DNA from: Penelope pileata | Lineage: Eukaryota; Chordata; Aves; Galliformes; Cracidae | Direction: 5' to 3' | NCBI GenBank assembly: GCA_013396635.1 | Contig: WBMW01001708.1 | Location: 115,448-179,447, forward strand | Length of the DNA: 64,000 nucleotides | Part shown: positions 10,772 to 24,494 of the stretch, piece by piece | Layout: each line of letters begins with the position of its first letter | How positions within the stretch are numbered: the stretch's first letter is position 1 | Program-made: the position numbers and the translations under genes | The notes under the pieces: model-generated | The model's database searches: none | The model's input: only the letters and a program-made list of their open reading frames with translations | What the model was told of the DNA's origin: nothing

Positions 10772-13700
10772 CAGAAAATATCTCCTATTTCTGCAGTTTT
10801 TGTGGCTCAGTCTGGTGCTCCTTGAGAATTAAGACCCCTTTGGAAATTATAGCAGGTGCATGTTCTGAGATAACCTGTGCTGGGCATCCTGCAAAGACCT
10901 TGTCCAGCATCCTCAGTGTGGCAGAACATGTCATGGACACCACCCAGACTGGCTGGGATCCAGCTAGGGCAACGCCTTTAGGAAGACTCATTTGTGAAAG
11001 GGAACTGTTGATGTCCTGGTTGAATCTACTGGAAGCAAGGAGGCACCGTGGAAAGTGCTCAAATTGTAGTTGAATAAAAAAAAGATATAAAAGGAGAATA
11101 AGAATGTGCTAGTTTGAAAATGAAAGAAGGCAGGATAAAAAGAGATTGAGGAACAGCTTGTGAAAGGCATTAAAACTAATGATAAACCCTTTTTCAAAAA
11201 CTTCAGGATGGGAGGGCTATGGGAGAGTTGTAAAGCCCATGGAAGAATGTGATATGAAAGGATCACTCAGACACGATCAATGTGGAAAAGCTAAATTAAT
11301 TTTCTCATCTATGTTCGCCTTCTAGTACCTTGGAGAGCTCCTTTAGATGGGTCTCATCAGAGGCTTCACATCGATTTAGAGCGCTGGCAGAAGAGTGTAA
11401 GGAAGAAATCTGCAGAATGATCATAGCAATCACTCAGGATCAGATGATGTTCAAGCAAGACCTCGGTGGGATGCCAAGGATGAAACAGTCGAACAACTAC
11501 CAAAGGTGTAGTCTCCTCCATAAGTATATCTCACTATTAGAAAAGTGAGAGCTGAGTAATTTAGCGCCAATTGTTACAAAGATGGCTGTGGAAGGCAATG
11601 CAACTTTAAATATGTGCAGTGAAGATTAATAGAAACACAATGTCGGCTAGCCCCGGGCCGGACGTGCCCAGAAGGGCAAGTACGTCACCTGCATGTCCCC
11701 TCCGGTGCCACCTGCGGGCTCCAGTCCTGACTGCAGATGAAAAGAGCTCAGGTCTCTCAATGCTCTCAATACCAGGGGCTCTGTGAAGCCCCCACCTGCC
11801 CGGCTGACCGTCTGCTGCCCCGTGCTCCATGCTGCGCTGGCATCCGCCTGGCAGCGTCCCTCCTCCCGCTGCTCCTCGCCCCACACGCAGGCGCCTTCTG
11901 CCTCAAATGTCAGGGAAACACTGAGCCAGGAGAAGGTCACTTCATCTGGGGAGCTGCAGCCAACAGGAATACTTCTGCAAGACGTATTTTAATTGGTAAG
12001 GGTAAATAAGCTGCAAGGTGTGTGACCAGCCTAAGTATTTCTACATAAGTATTTTGGGGGAAGAAAAATAAAGTATTATACAGAGATCATTTAGAAAAAT
12101 GCTGATTAGCCTCGGAGTACTAGTGAAGCAGAAAATTGGCTTGGAACATGATTGTTAGTAGCTACCTTGAGAGTTTTATCCATTTGTATCACTATTTTCT
12201 TTACAAATGAGCCGAGGGATCAGCTTGCACTGACAGGCTGAGGACACTTCAAATTCCATTCAAGAGGAAGCAGAGAAGTTTTTTGGTGTCTTAAAAATGC
12301 CCTTTCTTATTAATTTGGCTGTTCCCAATGCACTGTTTCCTGGAGCTGCATATACCTGTCTGCTACCCACAACTCTTTTCTCCCTCAGGAAAATGTGATC
12401 TCCATTTTACTGGAATTCTGCACTTAACCAGTGGGACCTGCAGGAAAGGCGTATGAAAGGCACTCAGTCCCCACCATCGGTTGGACAGGTCCTTTTCCCT
12501 CTGCATTCAGCCACTCACCACCGGTTTGCTGCCTTCCCTTCCATACAGCTCCAAATACAGCAGCTGAGTGCCCCATGCATGGTGAGGCTCATGCTGTGAG
12601 AGAGGTACGTGTGGGAATCCTGCTGTGCTGTTAGCCTCAGAGCAGATAACTTGCAGCCACAGTAACACCCCAGCCAGAAAGCTTCACGGCACTGATTTGG
12701 AAAGCTGCACTTTGTGAAGATCGCTCATCTGCTTTTAATTGCTATCTCTGATTCTTGAGAATTTTAAAATACTTCTTCGCTGTTCACAGCTGAAGGGAAG
12801 AACATTCAGGCACGTCGTCATGTTTCAGGTAAACAGACCACTAATTAGATTTGCTTTGAACCTGAAAGTACAAATTTAAAGGTTCCTCACAACCTGATGA
12901 TCCCTGACACAGCCACAGCCGTAACACAGCCGCAGTTTAGGGTGCTGCTTGTGTGCAGGGAAGGTAATGTATGATACAAAGGCTGGGAGCCCTTCCTCAG
13001 TGCGCCATTTGTTTGCCTTGTTAGCCTTGACTCTCTCTCTCTCTGAGCCTAGCTTCTTTGAAAAAGTGACATTGGCAGTGTTTCCCTGTTTTAAAGGGCA
13101 ACTCAAAGTCTACGGTTTCATTCTGGCTCAAAATGCCTTGGTCATCTGAACCACTCCAATGAAGACCAATGGCTTCACTGTGTGACAGATACAGCATAAG
13201 TCCTACAGGAATCCTGGGCCCTTCCTGTGGGAGGACATCCAGAACAGTGCTGTTTCACAGTTGAGGTGACTGTGTTCTGGGATTTATGCTTGAGAGATTT
13301 TCTGATGTGAATCCTGTTACCAGATCATCATCCTAGCTGTACCTGGATGGAGCAGTGTTCACACAGTCCTATTCAGGAGCTGCTTGGTTGGTTGCATCTT
13401 GGGTGGCCATAAATACAAAGCTGCATACGTCTCAAATGTCATGCCTTCATTTTCTTCACTGAATCTTCATTCCTGATCAGGACCTGCTGTATTTCTCTAT
13501 TCCTCATCTGTGGGGTGCAAAATTAAAATTCATTTGTTGACTCATTGACATTTTCCCCATTGACCTAGAAGTGTTAAGAGCCAGGAGATGACAATATCTG
13601 CATGCATGTAAAACAGGCCGATCAGTAATCAGAGCAGTGTGCAGAATATGCAAGTAGCTTCTGAAAACAGCAGGAGGAGGCTTGTTGCCTTTTCACGCAG

Positions 13701-16700
13701 GCCGTATTGAAAACTTCATGAAGCTTGGCTTTTGGGACACAAACAAAGAGTTGCCATCTGCAAGCAGAACAGCTCTTGTTATTGTAGTCTCTGGGTTAAA
13801 CAAGACCACAGTGCTGAGATGTACAGTTTCAGCCAGCTCTTCTGTACCATATATGATATGAGCATCCAAAAGCTGTAGGAGAAGCTAAGTCAAATTAGAC
13901 CATGCAGGCCAACAACAGAGGCCAGGAGTGGGCACACAGTAGAAGAGGGCAAGAATCACCCACACAGCGAGGTTTCCCTGAGATGCTGTCACAGCCCCCA
14001 GTTACATGTGGCTTGGGGGGAAGCTGGAGCAGAGAGGATGCCCTTGTATTTAATGAATATCGCTCATCACCTTTGAGACAAATGTCACAGATCCTCTCAG
14101 TTGCTGTCTTCCTGTCTGGAGAGTCCTTGTCTATTCAGAAAGTCTTTATGAATAAACCTTTCCATATATTTGATCATCCTATCGTGCTTTTCTCCAACTC
14201 TTGCTTTTCTGCAATACTAATTTTCTATTATACTAATTTTTGGGTAGAGAATAAGCACTGTATTCCAGAAGCTAGCATAGTGCAATGATGTTTTCCTTGT
14301 CTTTTCTGTTCCTCTTCTGAGCATTCCCAAGCTTCTGTTTGCAGCAAGCTGACGTTTTCATATAGCTATATATTATAAACAGAAGATTTTGCTCCTGATT
14401 AGCTTTATCTTGCAGTCCATCGTTACACAAACAGAATTATTTTTTCATTTGCTTCCCTTAACACTTATCCACACAGAATTTCGTCTGTTATTTTATTGCT
14501 TGGACACCTAGTGGCACAAAGTGCTTTCACAGTTCTTCAGTTACCTGAAGGATATTTACTAGACCAAATTTATCATCCTAACTATTGACCTAGGTTGCCT
14601 TTCTGAGATTTTATTCCCGCATATCGAAAACATCTTAGCTTGGATGTGTCAGGTTAGAGGAAGGAGAACACAGATGGCTTCATTCATCACTTATACTGAC
14701 CCAAAGGTAAAACAAAACATATCAGTCTCTAAGACCTGTACCTCACCTCTGACACTCTAGTGTTGTGCTTAAGCTTCAGTATTTCTTGGTATGAACAAGC
14801 TATCCATGATCAACATGTGGCTCCTGGAATAAGAAGAATTCTAGCTTTAACAGAAGTGAGAAATCTTTTCTTACATTGAAATTGTTCCAACAAATGCTGA
14901 ACAGAACATAGCCAAACTGGAACTCCATTACTAGAACTCAGTCAAATCAAAGAGATGCCCAGCCTCCCCACTTTCTTCTTCTTTTTCCTTTTTTTTCTTT
15001 TTTTTTTTTTTGACTTGAAAAAGCAACCAGCTTGGTCAGTCTGGATAGGTGATTTTCTGACAGTCACCTCACAAGAAATGAATTAAATCCTGACAAAATA
15101 AAAACAGTGTATTCAAACTGCTTTTCTTCCTCTTTTTCTAGATATATTGCAGCACGATTTTATTCTTGATGAAGCACATATCCTCTTTCTGTTCTCTCAG
15201 ATGTGTTCATTTGCTACTTAAAAAACTGTAGTTGTTCTTTAAAAGTAAAATTGTGTTCAGTAGAACTTTTCCTTACAAATCTGTCTTGCTGCCCACAACG
15301 TAAACTATTCTTGCTGTACTCCTCCAAACTCTCAGACTGAATTCCCCTCTCTAGTTGTATCTGCCCTAATTCAGTAGCTCCAGGTGCATCTCTCTTGATT
15401 ACTATTGTGCTAAGATCATGCCCAACCTTTTTGTTTTTTCATCTAATGGTTGGGAAAAGCATTATTTTCTCTTCTGTCAGGACTTACATCCTACTTAGTG
15501 TTTGCCATCACTCCTCTGTTCTAGGAAACGCAATATGAAACTTCCTCTCCCGTGTAGTGTCGCCAGCCTGAGCACCAGGGATATCTGAGTCACAACAGAT
15601 CTATGATAAAATTTTTGGTTTCTCTGCTATTTTCCTTTGTGGGAAGTGTATTACTGCAGCTAATAAACGCACACTCTCCTCTCCAGACACAAGCACTCTG
15701 ACGTTTGAACAATGAAGTATGTTCCCTTGGTCATTTCCTAAACAATTTCTCTGATCCAACTGTCAGGTCTTAGCCTCTGCTACCTCCGAGCAGACAGCTG
15801 CCTTGTGCAATTTCTGCAAGGTATTTTTTGCTTCCTTCGAAATGCTTTCCTTTATTCGACACCATTCAACCTTTTTCTTATTTGAGTTGAATAGACAATT
15901 GGTATTATAATTCCTCATCCATTGTCCTTCCATGCACAATGGCAGTGTTCCTGCCAGGTCCTGTCCCACCCTGCTTGCTTCAACGACTCGCCTATGGTTC
16001 TGAGATCACCATGACAGTTCCTGCATGGTCAGAACATACTATATCCCAATTGCCTGAAGTCTGTCCCATTCCAGTGATTGATCTTTACTGTGTATGGACA
16101 TAGGGGTGTGGGTAGAGCATGGACAACACATCTAGAGCGAGTGCAATCCCTATAAAAAGCAAAAATAGTCCAAGAGATGTGGATCTGGACTGCCGTCCAT
16201 GCAGTGCTATCAGTATCTCTCAGCCAAGCAGTGGCTGAGTCCTTTGAAAATAATCTTAATTTTGTGTCCTCAAAGCCCTTCTGTAGTGATCTCTCACTGG
16301 AAAGAACACAGACAGAGATATTTAGGACACAGCACACATAAGGGCTGTGTGTGTGTTATGTGGAGATGTGGATCATAGATCTTGAAGGAATTTCAAGAGA
16401 GTGCAACATCTTTCCCATTGCCCTGAAAATGGTTCAACTGCATATGAGATCCTGACATTGGTCCCAAAAACCCTCCAAAGGCAGAGGCTTCACTTCAGGA
16501 ATACCTTGCCCACATCATTGCCCTTGCCATGTGCTTGTTCTGCCAGAAACATGGAGAGCTGATTGCTATCCCTCCTGGCATTCCAAGTTGCTCTTGAAAA
16601 TTGTTGGTTTAGGACAGTTGTACAGTTTTGAACCATTTTGTACAGTTTTCCAGCTAATGCCTTACCAGTGCCTCTCTGTAAAGTGATGGGCACTGGCTGC

Positions 16701-18289
16701 TGTGCACACGGCAGTTTTCCCATGGTTGAGGTATTTTGGGTCACTTCCCAGCACATGGATCCTGAAGGCAGCATCCATTGCTGCAGGGGATGTTTGCTGC
16801 AGCTCCTGCTCTGCAAGCTGCCGCCTGTCCTGCACAGTTCAGGGGCTCAGCCTCAAAAAAAGCTTCATTTTCTCTTTCATCTCAGCTTGCCAGAGGCTTT
16901 CATGGACTTTTAAAGTTTTCTCTGGAAACTCATGGGAGAAGCGGGCAAATTCCATGATCCTTCATGTGCTGCAGTGTTTGCTGCTGGGAGGGTAGCAGAA
17001 GTTGTGTGACAAAGCAAACACAAAGAGGATGAGAGCATGACAGTTGTCCTTACATTTCTTCATGGGGTGAAAGATGCTAAACTGTGTGGAATTGTCTTCA
17101 GAAAGTCCAATGACAAGCAGAGAGCGTGGGCTGTGCTGTTGTCTCCGCTCAGACATCAACCACATTGCTACAGAGATAAAAAATGTGTCATGAGCTGCAG
17201 GGCCAAGGCAGAGAGCTGTACTCCTCTGCCATTTGGAAGCACCGCTTCTCTCTGGTGTTCTCTTCCTGTCTCTTGTTTATTTAGTTTAACATTGACAGGC
17301 AGCAATAGAGTGCAAGGTGAGATAATAGAATTTCCTCACCAAGGAAGAGGAATTCCATGTGATCCTCCCTAAAATTGCTTTCTCTTCCTAAGTGCCTGTG
17401 ACAAAATCTTGGAGGTGTTTTACCTCCTAATGCTCCGCTTTGGCTTGAGGCTGTGGGCACTGATGGAACTAGGAGCCAGATATATGATGGCAGCACTTTT
17501 TCATTTGGGAATGCACTGTGCTAATAAAAATGCCTTTCCTGCAACCAGGATGGCAAAGTTTAACCTCTATGATGCCACTGGTCTGCAACGCAGTCAGCCA
17601 TGCCAGGTGGAAAGTAACGGGGACATGGGAAGGATTCACCAGTGTAAGTGTGGGGCTTTTCTTCCCTTCTTTAAGTAAAGGATCCAAGCATTCATGCTGT
17701 GCTGCAGCTGCTGGGCTGAAAGGTGTGAGCTGATCAACTGCATCAAAGAGCAGAGCCAAGGAAAGGGAATATCGGCATGGTTATCCTCATCTGATTAACT
17801 GCTGAATTCACAGCCAGATGGGTAAATGGAAGAGGTTGCATGGATAATCATTCCTCAGAAAAGTGATTTTAGTACCAAATCATTCCACATTGGAGTCATA
17901 TATTCCAACACTACTCAGTGAATACACCTGGAGGTCTGAGTTCACAAACTGGAGAGGATAGGAAGGATCCTTTCACCTCAGATCCAACTGCTTAGGGAGA
18001 TCACTAGGACAGTGGAAACCCACTCTTGGAGTTTTGAACCCACTCTAGAAATTTGCTAAGCCCCCATGCTGGATAATTTGGTAAACTTGAGAGACCATTT
18101 TCTCTGGGGGCAGAGGTGATCAGGGGGCTGCATATGGCTGTGCACATGGATGCTCAGAGGAACCCAGATCTTCTCAGGGGATGGACAGCTTCTGGGAATG
18201 GAGTCCCTGAGGGCCACATGCTGAGCATTTGGGTAAAAAGAGATTTTTTGTCCTTCCCAGCTCTCTAGGCAATGGCTTTCAGTTGTGCC
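10772..18289. other. Intergenic, no gene recognised
   Basis: About 7.5 kb with no supported gene. Simple sequence: (CT)7 at 13031-13044 and a T/C tract at about 14980-15012. A modestly GC-rich patch at 11640-11900 gives open frames on both strands without domain features. No repeat family was recognised. Confidence 0.55.
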
Positions 18290-18558
18290 GGGGGGGGTTA
18301 AGGCTGGATATTAGGAAAAAATTATTTTAGGAAAAAATTTAGGAAATTTTCTTTCAGGAAAATTTGTATTAGGAAAAGAGTAGTCAGGCATTGGAACCCA
18401 GGGAGGTGGTGGAGTCGCTGTCCCTGGAGGTGTTCAAGAAACAGGGAGATGTGGCACTGAGGGACATGGTTCAGTGGGCATGGTGGGGATGGGCTAATGG
18501 TTGGACGAGATGATCTTAGAGGTCTTTTCCAACCTTAATGATTCCATGATTCTATGAA
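18290..18558 (+). mobile_element. CR1 LINE 3' end
   Basis: From GGCTGGATATTAGG through GGGAGGTGGTGGAGTC, then GTTGGACGAGATGATC and TCTTTTCCAACCTTAATG, ending in the octamer tail ATTCCATGATTCTATG. A local direct reiteration of AGGAAAAAATT-like words at 18313-18378 disrupts the coding remnant. 5'-truncated. Confidence 0.92.
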
Positions 18559-19330
18559 TGCTGGAGTGCTTTATATTTTGAACCAGGCATGAGAATGAGC
18601 CTGCTGTCTGCTGGTTAGGCCACCCCTCTAGAAGACAACTCTGCTGTCTGATTAATGTCCAATAATTTACTCAGTGAGTGCCTCAGAGGCCACCAGATCA
18701 ATGAAAATTTGAATCTGAGAGTGAATGAGGGAATCCACAAAACAGCCTAGCGATAGCCCAGCATCTCAGCACTGTGCGAGCTGTGCCCTAGCTCTTGCTG
18801 TGCACTGGTAGAGCCCAGCTGTACTGCAGGGACGGAGGATCCTGGCTGATATTTCTGCTGTGTTGTGCTACCTGTGAGGTGTGCCTCATGGTCACAGGGA
18901 ACTTCAGTACCTGTCATTATTGCATCCTTCTCTGTGGGCCACTCCTTAAGTGGGGTTGCAGGTAGGTTTCCATTAAACACTCCTCCAAGGTGGTTTTAGC
19001 AACCTATATTAACATGGGATATGATTTTCAGAAAAAAAAAGACCAATGCACAGAAGATCCTTTTTATGCAGAAGATTTCAAATTTATCTGCAAAAAGTTC
19101 CGACTCCAGAGATGCCCTGCTTGCCTTACCTTGGTCTGTCTGCTGCAGAGCTGAGTACAGCTCTGAGGCTAACCAGTAAATGTCGATGTCTCTCTTTATA
19201 GCAAAATAGGAAAGCAGCTGTCCTGAGGGTGGGAGGATATCAGGCTGACTAGATCATATTAGGACTATATTCAACAAAAAATAGCTTTAAAAGGAGTGTA
19301 AAATTGCTTTGGGAAGTACACCTCAAGGAA
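18559..19330. other. Intergenic, no gene recognised
   Basis: Unique-looking sequence between a CR1 tail and the hexamer array. A 9-base A run lies at 19031-19039. No coding signature. Confidence 0.5.
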
Positions 19331-20066
19331 AAGGATAAGGAAGAGGAAAAGGAAAAGAAAAAAAGGAGAAGAAAAAGAAAAAGGAAAAGAAAAAGAAAAA
19401 GAAAAAGAAAAAGAAAAAGAAATAGAAAAAGAAAAAGAAAAAGTAAAAGAAAAAGAAAAAGAAAAAGAAAAAGAAAAAGAAAAAGAAAAAGAAAAAGAAA
19501 AAGAAAAAGAAAAAGAAAAAGAAAAAGAAAAAGAAAAAGAAAAAGAAAAAGAAAAAGAAAAAGAAAAAGAAAAAGAAAAAGAAAAAGAAAAAGAAAAAGA
19601 AAAAGAAAAAGAAAAAGAAAAAGAAAAAGAAAAAGAAAAAGAAAAAGAAAAAGAAAAAGAAAAAGAAAAAGAAAAAGAAAAAGAAAAAGAAAAAGAAAAA
19701 GAAAAAGAAAAAGAAAAAGAAAAAGAAAAAGAAAAAGAAAAAGAAAAAGAAAAAGAAAAAGAAAAAGAAAAAGAAAAAGAAAAAGAAAAAGAAAAAGAAA
19801 AAGAAAAAGAAAAAGAAAAAGAAAAAGAAAAAGAAAAAGAAAAAGAAAAAGAAAAAGAAAAAGAAAAAGAAAAAGAAAAAGAAAAAGAAAAAGAAAAAGA
19901 AAAAGAAAAAGAAAAAGAAAAAGAAAAAGAAAAAGAAAAAGAAAAAGAAAAAGAAAAAGAAAAAGAAAAAGAAAAAGAAAAAGAAAAAGAAAAAGAGAAA
20001 GAAAAAGAGAAAGAGAAAGAAAAAGAAAAAAGGAAAAAGAAAAAGAAAAAAAAAAGAAAAAGGAAA
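19331..20066. repeat. Long (AAAAAG)n hexamer array
   Basis: A purine-only microsatellite of about 735 bases with imperfect edges. The core 19445-19995 (551 bases, about 92 units) is uninterrupted AAAAAG. Edge units carry G, T and A substitutions (AAATAG, GAGAAA, AAAAGG), as expected of an array decaying from the ends. Open frames through it on both strands (poly KR, FLFL, FSFS, poly F) are artefacts. The strand asymmetry (all purine on plus) could support triplex DNA. Being exactly periodic, its assembled length may be wrong. Confidence 0.98.
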
Positions 20067-20669
20067 CCCAATGCTTTGGAAGGCACAGAACTGTGGATGT
20101 GCTCTGGGAGTCGCTGGTGAGGAGCTCTGCTGGGCCCCGCTGGTGAGAGGCCGTGCAGAGGGCCTCCTCCCCTCCCCACCTTCGCACTCCCACCATTTCA
20201 CTCTTCCTTTCTATGCTGCCTGACTTCATAACCTCAGGGCATTATTTTTAACCAACACTTGTGAATCTCTGGTTTCGCAGGTTCCTGGTGTGTAATTAGG
20301 AGGTCTGGCATCCTTGTCTTCTTGTTCCCTGGTGTCAGGGGCCTGTGGAGAGACGGAGCGCAGATCGCTCCCTCCCGCTCAGCAGGAGCTCCGCAGCCCT
20401 CATCAGAACAATGGATGTGTCAGCCTCCATCAGCCCCACCATAATTAGCTCCGGCATTAACTGCTTTTTGCCTCCCAGAGAGGCCAACACCTTAGTGCTG
20501 GAGAAATCTGAAAGTGTCTGAAAGGCACCCGCCAGCCAAGAGATGTGCAAATTCACAGGAACGGGGAAATCTCCCCTGAATATCCTAGCAGGAGAGGCAC
20601 TGAGCCATGCAGCAGTGCTGAAGGACGATTAACGCAGATAAATTTGGACACAGAGTCAAGGTGCCGGGG

Positions 20670-20701
<32 letters not shown>

Positions 20702-23700
20702 CTCCTCGCAGAAGGAATTATCAGAATTGAAAGCAGCTGTGAATAAAATGAAAAATAATTGGGGAGTGGGTGGAAATTTCACAAAACAAACAGGCAAATT
20801 TTCAGGCAGAAGTGAGCTATAGGCACTACAAGGCTCTGGTGTGGACTCCTCGTTTTCTATTCTGCTTTCCCCCCAGCTTTGGGGACTGGAATTAGTCCAG
20901 CAAAGGAGAATGTTGTTAATCAGGTTTGTGCTTATTTTCATTCTGCCCCCAACTGCAGGAAACTGTAAACAACGATCATATTTTTCAGACATCCACAAGA
21001 CTTGCACAAGGTTTTAGCTCTTTTTTTTTTTTTTGGCATGGATGAGAGAAATTATTTGCAGCAGTCACTATGACCCAGCTCAGTTCCTACCAGAGTTTAA
21101 TGAAAAGTTTACCATTGACATCAGAGCAGCAGAACTGAGCCAAGAAACACAAGTTTTGAGTACAATACTTACCAATGAAAAAGAGTTCCACTGATTTTGA
21201 AGTGACCCAGGCTGAATGTAGGTTTTTGTACTACAGGTCAAAACAATGCCTACTCAACAGATAATCTTTCGTTGTTGTTGTTCTTAACAATTTCTTTTGC
21301 TGCTTATTTACTTATTTATTTAATTCATAAGACATTCATTTCCCTTTTTCCTCCCTGTGTGCATAAAGCACTTGGTCTGATGTTCCCTGGGGCAGATGAT
21401 AGCGCGGTTTGAAGGGAATACAGTGAGTGAGGTCATATGGGGATGAAAATGAAGTCCAAGAAGAATGGGTTTGGGAGTTAAGGTCTGAGGATGCTCCTCA
21501 TGCGATGTGATGGGGAGCTCGGTAGCACAGGCTCCTGTTCTGTGCAGGAACACGGCTTGGCTTCATGGTGAGGTCTTTCTGCACTGGACATCTTACAGGA
21601 CCACAGGGTCACCAGTTTCCTTTGCTCTTAGAATCCTAACAAAGTGGAAATGAGGAAGAAACAGAAAACAAACAAACAAACAAAACTCAATGAAGTTTGT
21701 CTACATTCATTTCATATTTTTGTGAGCCTGGAGCCTTAATAAACTTTTTGGTGCAAACTCTGAGCTGCGCTGAGATTTCACTCTATTTGGAAAGAGCTAT
21801 CATGTCATATCTATAGCTTCTTCGAAGAAGGCTCCTTTCCTTTATTTGAATTGAAGAAAGCTTTGTGTATGTTTTTTATGAGTATTAGGTTTTAGATTGT
21901 TTTCCCACTGTGCTTTGGATCCCCTGTGTTCTGCATTACCGTCACAGGCTGGTCGATGAGAGGGTGGAGGTGTGGGATTGCATTCGTGCACGCGTGCCCA
22001 AGTGGGAGGGGGACATGTGGTTCTGCTGGGCTGGGTAACTTGATCTGGGGGTGATTTATGGACACATTGTTCATACATTTCCTGAAACCATCAGGAATGT
22101 CACTGTGTTCGGTAACCATTTCTCTATTCAAGAAAAATCTAAATAGCGGTGAGCTATTTCGTGGTGATTCATTACCAATTGCCCTATTTTTCTAAGGCTG
22201 GCTTATGCATCTACAGCTGAAGTCCTTCTCCTTTCCTGTATCTTGTAGAAATATCCCTAATAACGTAATCTTGTTGGGAGCTTTGATAAGCTTTTGCAGA
22301 AGAGAACTGGTTCTTTGAGCACAGCAGCAGCCTGGCTTTATGACTTGAAATAGCTGCTCTTCTCTTTCCGCTTATTCCTGGTAAACAGCAGTCAAACTTT
22401 CAAAGGCTTTCAGAGATAATTACTATTATTACTAGAAAACACATCTGTCCAACTGAAGGATTGATTAGTGCTTAGTAAGATTCTTGGGAATGCTCACTTT
22501 GTATTTTTAGAGGAATCTGGTTGAGTTCACCAAAGAGTGAAGGAGCGCTGGGCTAGGGGCAGGATGGTTTAGAGTCAATGTCTGGATTTCAGGAAGATTT
22601 TATTCGGAATTTTCCCAGAGGCTTTTAAGGAAAGTGCACTAGTGAAAAGATCTATCAGATGAACCTGGTGGAACTGGTGCCACAGGGTTATGATTTTTTG
22701 GGCAAGCACGGCAAAAAGCAGTCTTTACGTTGCGTGTAAGGTCTCTCTGGTCACCTGCACAGTCTTGGGCCTTGGCAGGATGTTCTTGGAAAAAGTTGTT
22801 ATTAGCAATGGTAAAGAAAAGATCCAAATAAATGCTCAATTCTCACAGTAGGAGCACACCACTTGTGCAATTTCCTGGGGATCTGCTGTTCAAAATAGCA
22901 GAAGTGATCTGGAAAAAAAGAACATGTGACAGTGATGGCCGATGCCAAACCACTGCTATTATGGGGCACATCTCACCGCTGAGTGCCTGGGCTGGTCAAA
23001 TTCAGCATCACTAAGCAGATACTAATTCATGACGCACGAAAAGGCATAAAAATATGTGCTGAGAGATGGGTATAGAATGTTGTCAAATTAAACAGAGCAG
23101 TCATGTAGAGAGGGAGGAGCTCAGCCTTGTCCCTGCACCTACTAGAAGAGATTCCTGGCACAGCCCAGGTCCCTGGCCCATGGGGAGTGGAAAATGGCAC
23201 ACTTGGACTCCGGTTTATTTGTTAGGTCGGGATGGGCATTCATCTCTTTCTTATTTATATTCAGCTCAAGATTTTCCCCTAAGTATGATGGGATTATGTT
23301 TTGGCCTTCATGTGATCTTACCAGTCAAAGTTCAGTCCCACTCTGAGTAGCTGTAGGAAGGGCAGTGTGAGGGTCTAACTGTATTTTTCATAAGAATGCA
23401 GGTAATGCTGGGTACTAAATCCCATCCTGCATTCTGTGTTTTTTTTCTCTTGCAACTTTCAGTGCAGATGATCTTCACAGATAAGTAAAAAAATCGATAT
23501 TCCTTACCTTGCTACTCAGTGAACCCAAACTCCATGAATTTCAGAACAAGTGCTTTGTGGACAGCATGTCTTTGCTCACAATAAAGGTGCTGAAAAATTC
23601 TGTATTATCTTGAAGTTTTGCCTTTCACCGTCGTGATTCCATTGATTTCAAAGCTGCTAAGGCAAGGGAGGAAAAAAATACATCAAATTAATTCTTAAAA

Positions 23701-24494
23701 GGGCACTGAATATTCCCAGGCAGAAGCCAGCTCAACAAAGCTGTGCTTGTAGTGCTATCAATACTGAAAACTTGTTTTGAAAGTGGATTTCTTTCCCCCA
23801 TTAAAATATCAAGACATAGCATTAAGTACACAAAGGAAATTAAAAACGTTGATGAGCTGAAGGTTTTCTGTGTGCCTTTGGGAACACAGCACTGATAGGA
23901 CCCTGACCTTTATTGCACTGCTATTTGAACATCACAAATATTCTAAGAGATCACGCACAAATGTTGGTACATTTACTCAATACACATCGCATAGTTTCAA
24001 AATCATGGTCCATTTCAGGTAGAGAGGCCAAAGAGTCATTAAGTGCACCTTTATTTTGCTTTCCAGTCTTTTTACAAAGGAACGAAGGATCAGCTCTTTT
24101 TGCTGAGGGACCAGAACTCAGGGGACATCCTGAATTTGGAGATGGGTTTTCTTTTCCCATTTCCATCTGTCTCATTCCCTTTCCATGCTAATTCTAAAGC
24201 TAGAAAAATGCTGCAAAGGCAATGAAATGAACATATGTGCATGGTTATAAAGTGGGTGATGTTATCGTCTTTTTGTTACCAGTTTTGTGTAGATAGTTTT
24301 TCGTATTTGAAATGCAGACAGTGTCTTAACTCACATGAATGCTCATAGGCACAGAGCATTCCAGAATAAAGATGTAAATATTTGGAAATACTTGGCTTAA
24401 ATGAGTAAGTGTAACAATTTCCATGGGAAACCCAGTTCCTACTTGGCCATATCTTGATGGGCTTCTCTGACACTCAAGGATGAGGGTGAGGAGG
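20067..24494. other. Intergenic, no gene recognised
   Basis: No gene or confident mobile element. Simple repeats: a 14-base T run at 21021-21034, (AAAC)n at about 21666-21686 and TTTA-type words at 21303-21322. The part 20330-20740 is complex, moderately GC-rich, with ATTA/TAATTA words, and could be regulatory; see findings. Confidence 0.5.

Noticed and set aside
19249..20229. Long open frames (280-326 codons) of Lys-Arg, Phe-Leu, Phe-Ser or poly-Phe on both strands
   Set aside because: They are direct translations of the AAAAAG hexamer array in different frames; a 6-base unit has no stop codon in most frames.
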